This document shows positions 17,168-27,778 of a stretch of DNA of 64,000 nt, one piece after another. Under the pieces are notes generated by a model. The model worked only from the letters and a program-made list of their open reading frames with translations. It was not told where the DNA came from and did no database searches. Source of the stretch: Microlunatus antarcticus (GTDB lineage: Bacteria > Actinomycetota > Actinomycetes > Propionibacteriales > Propionibacteriaceae); assembly GCF_014193425.1 (NCBI RefSeq), contig NZ_JACHZG010000001.1:1860001-1924000 (forward strand), in the 5' to 3' direction. The number at the start of each line of letters is the position of its first letter. The first letter of the stretch is position 1. The position numbers and the translations under genes are program-made.

Positions 17168-18321
17168 GCACCCGTCACCCGGGCGTCCTGCGTCGTCCGC
17201 TCCGGGTCGGCCTGGTCTGCCCCTACGCCCTCGACGTGCCCGGCGGAGTCCAGAACCAGGTCCTCGGGCTGGCGGCGTTCCTGCGCGGCGCGGGCCACGA
17301 CGTCCGCGTCCTGGCGCCCGGCGGGCTGCCCGACGACGCGTACGGGCTCGAGCCGGCGCGCTTCACCTCGGCGGGGGCGCCGCTGGCCGTCCGCTACAAC
17401 GGCTCGGTCGCGCCCGTGGCCCTCGGGCCGCTGGCCGCAGCGAGGAGCCGCCGGTGGGTCGCGGCCCACGCCGTCGACCTGCTCCACGTGCACGAGCCGC
17501 TGGTGCCGAGCGCGTCGCTGCCGGCGCTCACCGCGGCCCGCGCGCCCGTGGTGGCGACGTTCCACACGGCCACGCCCCGTTCCCGGGCCCTGCGGATCGC
17601 CGGGTCGGCGCTGTCCGGTGCGGTCGACCGCATCGACGCCGGCATCGCCGTCTCCCCGACCGCCCGCGAGGTCGTGGTCGGCCACCTCGGCCGCGACGCG
17701 GTCGTCGTCCCGAACGGCCTCGACGTGGACGCGTACGGGTCGTCGCCGACCGGGTCCCCGTCGAGCGTCCGCCCGACCGGTGCCCCGCCCCGCCTGCTGT
17801 TCCTCGGCCGCGGGGGCGAGCGGCGCAAGGGCCTCGACGTGCTGCTGGCCGCGCTGCCCGCGCTCCGGCGGGCGCACCCGGACCTCGAGGTCCTCGTGGC
17901 CGGTCCCGGTCCCGGCGCGCTGCCCGCGGGGTGCCGCAACCTGGGCCTCGTGGACGAGAACACCAAGCGCGCGCTGCTGCGGACGGCGGACGTGTTCGTG
18001 GCGCCGCACACGGCGCGCGAGAGCTTCGGCATCGTCCTGCTGGAGGCGATGGCCTCCGGCGTCCCGGTGGTGGCCTCGGACCTCCCGCCCTTCGTCGACC
18101 TGCTCGGCGGGGCGGCCGACCCGGCGGGGCAGGTCTTCCGGCGCGGCGACCCCGCGGGTCTCGCGGCGGCCGTCACCGCCGCCCTGGCCGAGGGCCGCGG
18201 GTCCCGCACGGAGCGGGCGCGGGCCCTGGCGCAGCGCTACGACTGGTCGGTCGTGGGGCCCGAGGTGCTCGGCGTCTACGCCGACGTGCTCACCGAACGT
18301 TCCGCGGAGGGGGCCTCGTGA
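17164..18321 (+). CDS. pimA: GDP-mannose-dependent phosphatidylinositol alpha-mannosyltransferase
   Basis: A 385-residue GT4 glycosyltransferase that adds the first mannose to phosphatidylinositol. The N-terminal lobe starts RVGLVCPYALDVPGGVQNQV with the glycine loop. LLHVHEPLVPSAS follows, then NGLDVDAYG, and the C-terminal lobe has the donor site ESFGIVLLEAMASGVPVVAS. It is coupled by overlaps to the acyltransferase before it and to the DUF881 gene after it. Function follows from motif and the conserved PIM gene order. Confidence 0.93.
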   Translation: MSTRHPGVLRRPLRVGLVCPYALDVPGGVQNQVLGLAAFLRGAGHDVRVLAPGGLPDDAYGLEPARFTSAGAPLAVRYNGSVAPVALGPLAAARSRRWVAAHAVDLLHVHEPLVPSASLPALTAARAPVVATFHTATPRSRALRIAGSALSGAVDRIDAGIAVSPTAREVVVGHLGRDAVVVPNGLDVDAYGSSPTGSPSSVRPTGAPPRLLFLGRGGERRKGLDVLLAALPALRRAHPDLEVLVAGPGPGALPAGCRNLGLVDENTKRALLRTADVFVAPHTARESFGIVLLEAMASGVPVVASDLPPFVDLLGGAADPAGQVFRRGDPAGLAAAVTAALAEGRGSRTERARALAQRYDWSVVGPEVLGVYADVLTERSAEGAS

Positions 18322-19148
18322 CGGTGACGAAGCCGGCTCCGCACCGTGCCGTGGACGCGAGCATGGACCTGCTCAACCAGATCCTGCGCGAGCCGGTCGA
18401 CCCCGACTACGCCCGGGTGGCCGCCCGGCGACCCCCCGGTACGCGGCGGCCGCGGTCGCACTGGTGGCTGGCGCTCGTGCTCGTGCTGGCCGGGACGCTC
18501 TTCGCGATCGGCGCGCTGCAGACCAACCGCGCCCGGCCGGTGCAGGAGACCGAGCGGGCCGAGCTCGTCGAACGGATCCAGGCCGCCGAGGTGGACCAGG
18601 ACGCGCTGCGGGGCCAGGTCGAGGAGCTCGACGGCCAGATCGACCGGCTGCGGACGAGCGCGTTGGGCAGCGACGGCACGAGCAAGGCGCTGGAGGCGCA
18701 GATCGACCGGCTCGGCCCGGCCGTCGGCCTGGCCGCGGTCACCGGCCCCGGCGTCGTGGTCGTGGTCGACGACGCCCCGACGACCAGCGGCGACGCCCGG
18801 GACCAGGTGCTCGACCTCGACCTGCAGGTCCTCGCCAACGGGCTCTGGGCCTCGGGGGCGGAGGCCGTCTCGATCAACGGCCACCGCTTGTCGGCGCTGA
18901 CGGCGATCCGGGGCGCCGGGGACGCGATCACCGTCGACTACCGCTCGCTCACGCGCCCGTACCGGATCGAGGCCGTCGGCGACCCGCGTACGCTGCAGGC
19001 CCGGCTCGCCGAGTCGGCCGCCGGCGCCTGGTGGAACGACCTCGCCCAGAACCGCGACATGACCTACCAGACCTCCGACGCCTCCCGGCTCGTGCTCGAC
19101 TCCGACCCCGGGATCACGCTGCGCTACGCCAAGGTGGTGGACCGGTGA
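18318..19148 (+). CDS. DUF881 membrane-anchored protein (first copy)
   Basis: A 276-residue protein with one transmembrane helix at about residues 50-70 (WWLALVLVLAGTLFAIGALQ). A coiled coil follows (about 80-130), then an outside DUF881 domain starting GLAAVTGPGVVVVVDD. DUF881 proteins are found beside division and wall genes in actinobacteria and Firmicutes, but have no settled function. The GTG start overlaps the pimA stop. The DUF881-sbp-DUF881 trio matches Rv1823-Rv1825. Confidence 0.88.
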   Translation: MTVTKPAPHRAVDASMDLLNQILREPVDPDYARVAARRPPGTRRPRSHWWLALVLVLAGTLFAIGALQTNRARPVQETERAELVERIQAAEVDQDALRGQVEELDGQIDRLRTSALGSDGTSKALEAQIDRLGPAVGLAAVTGPGVVVVVDDAPTTSGDARDQVLDLDLQVLANGLWASGAEAVSINGHRLSALTAIRGAGDAITVDYRSLTRPYRIEAVGDPRTLQARLAESAAGAWWNDLAQNRDMTYQTSDASRLVLDSDPGITLRYAKVVDR

Positions 19149-19477
19149 TCCCGCTCGTCGGCCTCGTCGTCGGCATCGTGCTCGGTCTGCTGCTGCAGCC
19201 GACGCTGCCGCTCGGCCTGCAGCCCTATCTCCCGATCGCCATCGTCGCGGCGCTCGACGCGCTCTTCGGCGCATTCCGCGCCTACCTCGAGGGCACGTTC
19301 ACCGACCGGGTGTTCGTGGTCTCGTTCATCTCCAACGTCTTGATCGCCGCGCTCATCGTGTGGGTCGGGGACCAGATCGGCGTCGGGTCTCAGCTGTCCA
19401 CCGGCGTCGTCGTCGTCCTGGGCATCCGCATCTTCACCAACGTCGCCGCGATCCGGCGGGTGCTGTTCCATGCGTGA
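19145..19477 (+). CDS. sbp: small basic family membrane protein (Sbp, DUF1290)
   Basis: A 110-residue protein made almost wholly of three hydrophobic helices, with LDALFGAFRAYLEG and VFVVSFISNVLIAA as family motifs. It lies between the two DUF881 genes with overlaps at both ends, exactly the arrangement seen in mycobacteria and Bacillus division-gene neighbourhoods. The role is unknown, but it is probably a membrane partner of the DUF881 pair. Confidence 0.9.
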   Translation: MIPLVGLVVGIVLGLLLQPTLPLGLQPYLPIAIVAALDALFGAFRAYLEGTFTDRVFVVSFISNVLIAALIVWVGDQIGVGSQLSTGVVVVLGIRIFTNVAAIRRVLFHA

Positions 19478-20360
19478 ACGCCGTCCGCCCGGGCGTCGCG
19501 TCGGCTCGCGACGGCTCGCCGCGCTGGCCCGCAGCCGCGACCGGATCGCGGGCGACGAGCCGGACCGTTCCGGGACGGACCCCTCCAGAGCGGGGGACCG
19601 GGACGACGCGGCCGGTCCGCGCCCGGGCGTGTGGCGTCGGATCGGGCGAGCCGCCCTGCGCCCCGGCCGGAGCCAGGTGGCCGCGGCCGTCGTGCTCTGC
19701 CTGCTCGGCATGGCCGGCGTCGTGCAGATCCGCGCGAACGACGCGGGCGACACCTACAGCAACGCCCGCCGCGAGGACCTCGTCCAGATCCTCGACGGGC
19801 TCGGGGTGGAGTCGCGTCGGCTCGAGTCGGAGGTGGCCGAGCTCCAGGGCACCAAGGCCCGGCTCGAGTCCGGCGCCGACAGCCAGCGGGTGGCCCGCGA
19901 CGACGCCCAGCAGCGGGTGGACGAGCTGGCCATCCTGGCCGGCACCGCCCCGGCGCGCGGCTCGGGCATCCGCATGCGGATCAGCGACCCGCAGGGCAAG
20001 GTCGGGGCCGACGTGGTGCTGGACGCGGTCGAGGAGATGCGCGACGCTGGGGCCGAGGTGATCGACGTCAACGGGCAGGCCCGGGTCGTCGCGTCGACGT
20101 GGTTCGGCGACGACGGCAGCACCCTCGTCGTCGACGGGATCTCCGTCACCCGCCCGCTCACGATCTCGGTCATCGGCGACCCGCACAGCCTCGAGGAGGC
20201 CGCCCGGTTCCGGGGCGGCATCGTCTCCGAGATCACCGGTCCGAAGATCGGGGGCGACGTGCAGATCGACCAGAGCGACGACGTCGTGGTGACGTCCTTG
20301 CACGCGCCGCCCGCCTCTCAGTACGCTCGGCCCGCAAGCTCGGGTCCCACCCCGCGCTGA
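19470..20360 (+). CDS. DUF881 membrane-anchored protein (second copy)
   Basis: A 296-residue paralogue of the first DUF881 protein. It has a longer basic cytoplasmic N-terminus (about 70 residues), one transmembrane helix (VAAAVVLCLLGMAGVVQI), a coiled coil (SRRLESEVAELQGTKARLES) and an outside domain with GIRMRISDP and EVIDVNGQARVVASTWFG. The ATG lies eight bases inside sbp. The three genes probably make one membrane complex; this is inferred from context. Confidence 0.88.
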   Translation: MRERRPPGRRVGSRRLAALARSRDRIAGDEPDRSGTDPSRAGDRDDAAGPRPGVWRRIGRAALRPGRSQVAAAVVLCLLGMAGVVQIRANDAGDTYSNARREDLVQILDGLGVESRRLESEVAELQGTKARLESGADSQRVARDDAQQRVDELAILAGTAPARGSGIRMRISDPQGKVGADVVLDAVEEMRDAGAEVIDVNGQARVVASTWFGDDGSTLVVDGISVTRPLTISVIGDPHSLEEAARFRGGIVSEITGPKIGGDVQIDQSDDVVVTSLHAPPASQYARPASSGPTPR

Positions 20361-20441
20361 TCCCAGCGACCTCGGTCCGCACCGGGGTCGGGTCCGCCGT
20401 GGGACAACCCCCATCTCTCGCCAGCTCAGGAGCCCCGTCGC

Positions 20442-20828
20442 GTGCCCGACTACCCCGAAGACCTCAAGTACTCCGTCGACCACGAGTGGGTCCGGCAGGG
20501 CAACGAGCTCACCGTCCGCGTGGGCGTGACCGCGTACGCGACCGAGCAGCTCGGCGACATCGTCTACGTCTCCCTGCCGGCGGTGGGCGACAGCGTCGAC
20601 TCCGGTGACGCCTGCGGCGAGCTCGAGTCGACCAAGAGCGTGTCCGACGTCCTCAGCCCTGTCGCCGGCACGGTCAGCGCGATCAACCCGCTGCTCGAGG
20701 GCAGCCCGGAGACCGTCAACGGCGACCCGTACGGCGACGGCTGGCTCTTCGAGCTCGAGATCGACAAGGACACCGACCTCGACGACCTGCTCGACGCGGA
20801 CGCGTACGCCGAGTCCGTGGCCTCGTGA
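20442..20828 (+). CDS. gcvH: glycine cleavage system H protein
   Basis: A 128-residue lipoyl carrier protein of the glycine cleavage system. The lipoylated lysine lies in CGELESTKSVSDVLSP (Lys about 65), and the flanking strands LGDIVYVSLPAVGD and PYGDGWLFELEI are typical. It shuttles the aminomethyl group from GcvP to GcvT. The GTG start has AGGAG ten bases upstream. gcvP lies 3 kb downstream; no gcvT is in the window. Confidence 0.97.
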   Translation: MPDYPEDLKYSVDHEWVRQGNELTVRVGVTAYATEQLGDIVYVSLPAVGDSVDSGDACGELESTKSVSDVLSPVAGTVSAINPLLEGSPETVNGDPYGDGWLFELEIDKDTDLDDLLDADAYAESVAS

Positions 20829-20866
20829 GCGGGGCGACGGTCGAACGGGCTTAAACTCTCGATCAC

Positions 20867-20884
20867 GTCTCGAGTCTTCGAGAC
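20867..20884 (+). promoter_or_regulatory. hairpin in the garA leader
   Basis: A 7-bp inverted repeat (gtctcga / tcgagac) with a 4-base loop lies between gcvH and garA, just after a TAAACT that could be a -10 box. It could be an operator or a transcript-end hairpin. No U-tract follows. Confidence 0.35.
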
Positions 20885-20903
20885 CCAGCGAAAAGCGAGC
20901 GCG

Positions 20904-21422
20904 ATGCCCTTCTGCACCAACTGCGGTCACGACAACCCGGACGGGGCGAACTTCTGCGCCCAGTGCGGTGCGCCGCTGACCGCTGCGCCGCCGCAGCCGA
21001 CCACGTCCCGGCCGTCCTCGGGCGACACCACCCGGACCATCCCCGCGGTCGTCGACGAGCCGACCGGGGACCTGAGCGCCGTCGACGAGGCGGCCGTGCA
21101 CGCGCTGCCCCAGGGCTCGGCGCTGCTCATCGTGCAGCGCGGGCCCAACGCGGGCAGCCGCTTCCTGCTCGACCACGACGAGACCGTCGCCGGGCGCCAC
21201 GTGGACTCCGACATCTTCCTCGACGACATCTCCGTGTCGCGGCGCCACGTGGAGTTCCGCCGCACGGTCGACGGGGTGCGGGTCAAGGACCTCGGCAGCC
21301 TGAACGGGACCTACGTCAACCGCGAGCTCGTCGACGAGGCGCTGCTGGCGCCCGAGGACGAGGTCCAGATCGGCAAGTTCCGGCTCGTGTACTACGCCAG
21401 CGCCAAGGACGCGGACCGGTGA
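20904..21422 (+). CDS. garA: GarA/OdhI-type FHA-domain regulator
   Basis: A 172-residue phosphothreonine-binding regulator that, in relatives, is phosphorylated by Ser/Thr kinases such as PknG and controls 2-oxoglutarate dehydrogenase and glutamate metabolism. A four-Cys zinc ribbon opens the protein (CTNCGHDNPDGANFCAQC, Cys 4/7/18/21), followed by a flexible TTRTIP stretch near residue 42 that is the likely phosphosite. The FHA core has AGRHVDSDIFLDDISVSRRH and LGSLNGTYVN. The position after gcvH and before merR matches Rv1827. The zinc ribbon is an added part relative to mycobacterial GarA. Confidence 0.92.
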   Translation: MPFCTNCGHDNPDGANFCAQCGAPLTAAPPQPTTSRPSSGDTTRTIPAVVDEPTGDLSAVDEAAVHALPQGSALLIVQRGPNAGSRFLLDHDETVAGRHVDSDIFLDDISVSRRHVEFRRTVDGVRVKDLGSLNGTYVNRELVDEALLAPEDEVQIGKFRLVYYASAKDADR

Positions 21423-21429
21423 GGCGGCG

Positions 21430-22170
21430 GTGACGGCGGCCCCCGAGCCGCGCCGGCCGGGCAGCGGGCGCGAGGTCACCCGCAGCATCGGCCAGGTCCT
21501 CACCGCGCTGACCCAGGAGTTCCCCGACGTCTCGATCTCCAAGATCCGCTTCCTGGAGTCGGAGGGGCTGATCACCCCGCAGCGTGCGCCGTCGGGCTAC
21601 CGCCGCTACGCCGAGCACGACGTCGAGCGCCTCCGCTACGTGCTGTCCGTGCAGCGGGAGCATTACCTGCCGCTCAAGGTGATCCGCGAGCACCTCGAGA
21701 TGATGGACCGCGGCCAGACGCCGCCCGAACCCAAGACCCTGGAGTCAGGGTCGACGGCGACCAGCACCACCAGCGCGCCGGTCGCCCCGACCCCGACCGC
21801 ACCGCCCGCGGCCCCCAAGAAGGCGCTGCGCCTCTCGCGCCAGGACCTGCTCGAGGCCAGCGGGCTGAGCGAGGCCGGGCTGGTCGAGCTCGAGCGCACC
21901 GGCATCGTCGTGCCCCGCCGGGGCGGCAGCTTCTACGGCCGCGACGCCCTCACGCTGGCCATCGCGGCCCGGCGGCTGGGGGAGTACGGCATCGACGGCC
22001 GGCACCTGCGGGCCTTCAAGATGTCGGCCGACCGCGAGGTTGGCCTCGTCGAGCAGGCGATCGCGCCGTACGTGCGTCGCGCAGGCGGCAACACCGACGT
22101 CTCGGGCGAGGTCACCCAGCTCGTCATCAGCTTCCACGCCGCCCTGGTCCGCACCGCGATGGAGCGCTGA
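21430..22170 (+). CDS. MerR-family transcriptional regulator (Rv1828-like)
   Basis: A 246-residue regulator. The N-terminal winged helix has IGQVLTALTQEFPDVSISKI then RFLESEGLITPQRAPSGYRRY, followed by a dimerisation helix. A Ser/Thr/Pro-rich linker (about 100-125) joins an unusual second domain of the Rv1828 type (LSRQDLLEASGLSEAGLVEL). No metal-binding cysteines are seen, so the ligand is unknown. It starts seven bases after garA. Confidence 0.9.
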   Translation: MTAAPEPRRPGSGREVTRSIGQVLTALTQEFPDVSISKIRFLESEGLITPQRAPSGYRRYAEHDVERLRYVLSVQREHYLPLKVIREHLEMMDRGQTPPEPKTLESGSTATSTTSAPVAPTPTAPPAAPKKALRLSRQDLLEASGLSEAGLVELERTGIVVPRRGGSFYGRDALTLAIAARRLGEYGIDGRHLRAFKMSADREVGLVEQAIAPYVRRAGGNTDVSGEVTQLVISFHAALVRTAMER

Positions 22171-22178
22171 GCGCTCCA
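22160..22178 (+). terminator. hairpin with the merR stop codon in its loop
   Basis: A perfect 8-bp inverted repeat (tggagcgc / gcgctcca) encloses exactly the TGA stop of the MerR gene. It may end or attenuate the garA-merR transcript. No U-tract follows. Confidence 0.45.
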
Positions 22179-22300
22179 CCCTCTGCGGAAAGTGGTCGGT
22201 CCGGGCTCCTGGGAGCGCTTGGACGGCCTTCGGAGCGACCACTCGCGTCAGAAGTCGGCGTCCCTCCGCGGTCCGGACGAGCGGACGTAGGGTGAGTGAC

Positions 22301-22780
22301 ATGCGCGAACTCGATGTGGTCGGCGTGCGGGTCGAGATGCCGTCCAACGCACCGATGGTGCTGCTGCGCGAGGTGGGCGGGAGCAGGTTCCTGCCGATCT
22401 GGATCGGGGCGAACGAGGCCTCGGCGATCGCCAACGCCCAGGAGGGCGTCGTGCCGCCCCGGCCCCTCACCCACGACCTCATGGTCGACGTGCTCGCCGG
22501 GCTCCAGCACAAGCTGACGGCGGTGCGCATCACCGAGCTCGAGGGCGGCACGTTCTACGCCGTGCTGGTGATCGACGAGACCGAGATCAGCGCCCGGCCC
22601 TCCGACGCGATCGCCCTGGCGCTCCGGGTCGGCTCGGACATCTTCTGCGCCGAGGACGTCCTCGACGTGGCCGGGATCGAGATGCCGGAGGCCGAGGAGG
22701 ACGAGGTGGAGAAGTTCCGCGAGTTCCTCGACAACGTCGACCCGGACGACTTCGTGACCGGCGAGGAGCCGAAGGCCTGA
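22301..22780 (+). CDS. DUF151 bifunctional nuclease family protein
   Basis: A 159-residue DUF151 protein. The family core is LPIWIGANEASAIANAQEG and RPLTHDLMVDVL, followed by FYAVLVI and the RPSDAIALALR motif. The homologue in the same place in mycobacteria is Rv1829. Some plant members have nuclease activity; the bacterial role is unclear. The acidic tail (EDEVEKFREFLDNVDPDDF) is typical. ATG 22301 is used; GTG 22292 is in frame. Confidence 0.92.
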   Translation: MRELDVVGVRVEMPSNAPMVLLREVGGSRFLPIWIGANEASAIANAQEGVVPPRPLTHDLMVDVLAGLQHKLTAVRITELEGGTFYAVLVIDETEISARPSDAIALALRVGSDIFCAEDVLDVAGIEMPEAEEDEVEKFREFLDNVDPDDFVTGEEPKA

Positions 22781-23012
22781 CCCGCTCGGGCACCCTCGAC
22801 CCGCTCTCGAGACTTGAGGTCGGTCGGGTGCGACGACGGCGTGTCGGTCGCCTCGGCGGCGGCCCGGGCCTAGGTTTCCGGAAGTACCACCGCGGAATTA
22901 CACGGTCGTACGCAGCCCGACCCGTACGACCTGTGAGGAAGACTCGGGGGACGAGTCCTCCGCCCGCCAGCATCCGTCGCCCGACCCGGACGGATCACCA
23001 CCGGAGGTGTCC

Positions 23013-23618
23013 GTGAGCAGCACCGATCTGCCGGCCTCGGCCAGCCCCGACGAGGCCGTGCGCCCCGAGGTGGTCGACGCCGCCCAGGACCTGCTGTTCG
23101 AGGGCGACTTCTCCCCGATGCCGCGCGACCTCGGCTTCCGCGGCCCGGTGGCCTGCAGCGCCGCCGGCATCACCTACCGCCAGCTCGACTACTGGGCGCG
23201 TACGGGCCTGGTCGTCCCCGAGATCCGCGGGGCCAGCGGCTCCGGCTCGCAGCGGCTCTACAGCTTTCGCGACATCCTCATCCTCAAGGTCATCAAGAAG
23301 CTCATCGACGCGGGCATCTCGCTGCAGCAGATCCGCACCGCGATCACGCACCTCCGGGCCCGCGGCGTCGACGACCTGACGCAGGTGACCCTGATGAGCG
23401 ACGGCATCTCGGTCTACGAGTGCACGAGCAACGACGAGGTCATCGACCTGCTCAGCGGTGGGCAGGGCGTGTTCGGCATCGCCCTCGGCGGCGTCTGGCG
23501 CTCCATCGAGGGCACGCTGTCCTCGCTGCCCGCCGAGCGCGCCGAGCCCGAGCCCGAGGCGACCCCGAACGCGGGCGACGAGCTCTCGCTGCGCCGCCGC
23601 GCCCGCGCCGCCGGCTGA
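23013..23618 (+). CDS. MerR-family transcriptional regulator (Rv1830-like)
   Basis: A 201-residue MerR protein with the DNA-binding helices ITYRQLDYWARTGLVVPEI and SQRLYSFRDILILKVIKKLI. A dimerisation region follows with VDDLTQVTLMSDG and YECTSNDEVIDLLSGGQGVF. In synteny it matches Rv1830, placed before gcvP. The GTG at 23013 is chosen because GGAGG lies five bases upstream; the GTG at 23007 would overlap that site. The 232-base gap before it holds a 6-bp hairpin (gactcg/cgagtc near 22940) and probably its promoter. The ligand is unknown. Confidence 0.9.
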   Translation: MSSTDLPASASPDEAVRPEVVDAAQDLLFEGDFSPMPRDLGFRGPVACSAAGITYRQLDYWARTGLVVPEIRGASGSGSQRLYSFRDILILKVIKKLIDAGISLQQIRTAITHLRARGVDDLTQVTLMSDGISVYECTSNDEVIDLLSGGQGVFGIALGGVWRSIEGTLSSLPAERAEPEPEATPNAGDELSLRRRARAAG

Positions 23619-23666
23619 CCGTCCCGGGGGCCTCGTACGGGCTCGGGTAGCCTGACGACGTCCAGC

Positions 23667-23800
23667 GACCGCGCGGGAGAGCGCACGACTCAGGGTTGAG
23701 TGCGTGCCGCCGAAGGGGCAACATCCCCGGAACCTCTCAGGCACCCAGACCGCGCGGGGAACGACAGCTCTGGAGCCCATCGGGCGACAGAGGGGGAACG
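23667..23800 (+). ncRNA. glycine riboswitch upstream of gcvP
   Basis: The leader between the MerR gene and gcvP carries the hallmarks of a glycine aptamer in order: cgcgggagagcgc, then gccgaaggggcaa, then aacctctcaggca, then gaccgcgcgggga. A further block cagctctggag ... gacagagggggaac follows. The last block ends in a G-rich stretch that would serve as ribosome site for a GTG start at 23801. One full aptamer core is clear; a complete second tandem core is not. Glycine binding should turn on gcvP. Confidence 0.92.
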
Positions 23801-23854
23801 GTGTCCGCGCACGCGGTCACCGCTCAGCCGAGCCGTTCCCCGGGAGCACCCCTC

Positions 23855-26758
<2,904 letters not shown>

Positions 26759-26783
26759 GGCGCCTGAGCCGTTCCGCGCCCTC

Positions 26784-26825
26784 GACCACTGGTCACTCCC
26801 GCGCCGCCCGGAGTGACCAGTGGTC
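26784..26825. terminator. long palindromic hairpin between convergent genes
   Basis: A perfect 16-base inverted repeat (gaccactggtcactcc / ggagtgaccagtggtc) with a 10-base loop lies between gcvP and the convergent hydrolase gene. It can end both transcripts. Each arm itself contains the near-palindrome GACCA-N-TGGTC, which recurs nearby. Confidence 0.65.
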
Positions 26826-26859
26826 AGCAGCGGCTGGTCAAGAGGGTGCGGCAGGCCCG

Positions 26860-26877
26860 GGAGCGACCAGTGGTCGA
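26860..26877. repeat. third copy of the GACCA-N-TGGTC palindrome
   Basis: The sequence ggagcgaccagtggtcga repeats the core of the adjacent hairpin. A related half, ggagcgaccact, occurs at 22232-22243 facing agtggtcg at 22191. This points to a dispersed intergenic repeat family. Confidence 0.5.
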
Positions 26878-26916
26878 CGCGGGCGTAGCCCCCTCCGGCT
26901 CGCCGGAGCTCCGACT

Positions 26917-27672
26917 TCAGGTCAGGTAGGGGTCGGCCCAGGCGCTGATGATGCGGGCGGCGCGGGCCGCCTGGCCCTTGCCGGTGAGCAGGTGGTCGGC
27001 CCCCTCCAGCGCGACGAAGCTGCGCGGGTGCCGCGCGGTCTGGAAGATCAGGCTCGCGTTGCGCACTCCGACCGTGTTGTCGGTGGGGGAGTGCATGACC
27101 AGCAGTGCCCGGTGCAGGGTGCGGATGCGGTCGCGCAGGTCGGTCGTGCGCACGTCGTGGATGAAGTGACGCCGCAGCGTCAGCGCCTTGCCGCCGGCGA
27201 GGAACGGCGCCTCGCCCTCCGCCTCGATCCGCTCGAGCAGCGCGTCGTAGTTGTGCTCGACGTGCTTCGGCTCGTACGGCGCCCCGATGCTGGCGACCGC
27301 GCGGACCCCGTCGGTCAGGTGGGCAGCGGCGATGGCGGCCGCCCCGCCGAACGAGTGGCCGACGAGCAGCCGTACGGGCCGGCCTGCGTCCTCCATGAAG
27401 CGCACGGCCTGTGCGGTGTCCTCGACCTTGCGGGAGAACGAGCCGTCGCCCCAGTCGCCCTCGGAGTCGCCGAGCCCGAGGTTGTCGAAGCGCAGCACCC
27501 CGACGCCGTCGCGGGCCAGCTGCTTGGCGATCCGGCTGGCGGCCGGCGAGTCCTTGCCGAGCGTGAAGCCGTGCGACAGCACCGCCCAGCCCCGGACCGG
27601 CCCCTCGGGCAGGTCGACGACGCCCGCCAGCCTCGGTCCGCTGGTGCTCGGGAACGTCACACGCTCGTGCAT
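26917..27672 (-). CDS. alpha/beta hydrolase
   Basis: A 251-residue alpha/beta hydrolase. It has the oxyanion stretch VLSHGFTLGKDSPAASRIAK, the nucleophile elbow GHSFGG, the acid in MHSPTDNTVG and the catalytic His in GADHLL. Similar domains are often fused to an OsmC domain; here the protein stands alone. No signal peptide is seen. The substrate is unknown. It diverges from the penicillin-binding protein gene, with 106 bases between them. Confidence 0.85.
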   Translation of the reverse strand: MHERVTFPSTSGPRLAGVVDLPEGPVRGWAVLSHGFTLGKDSPAASRIAKQLARDGVGVLRFDNLGLGDSEGDWGDGSFSRKVEDTAQAVRFMEDAGRPVRLLVGHSFGGAAAIAAAHLTDGVRAVASIGAPYEPKHVEHNYDALLERIEAEGEAPFLAGGKALTLRRHFIHDVRTTDLRDRIRTLHRALLVMHSPTDNTVGVRNASLIFQTARHPRSFVALEGADHLLTGKGQAARAARIISAWADPYLT

Positions 27673-27778
27673 GCGCAGGATCCTCGCCCACGTCCCCTAC
27701 GCTTGTCGAAGACCCTGGGCGACCGGGATCACAGTCAGGACGGGAAACCTTGAGCCGCTGCCGAGCGTTGTGCCCCCG

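Noticed and set aside
23761-23800. Second complete glycine aptamer in tandem
   Set aside because: Only the final block of such an element is seen; a second gaagggg and ctctcagg core is missing.
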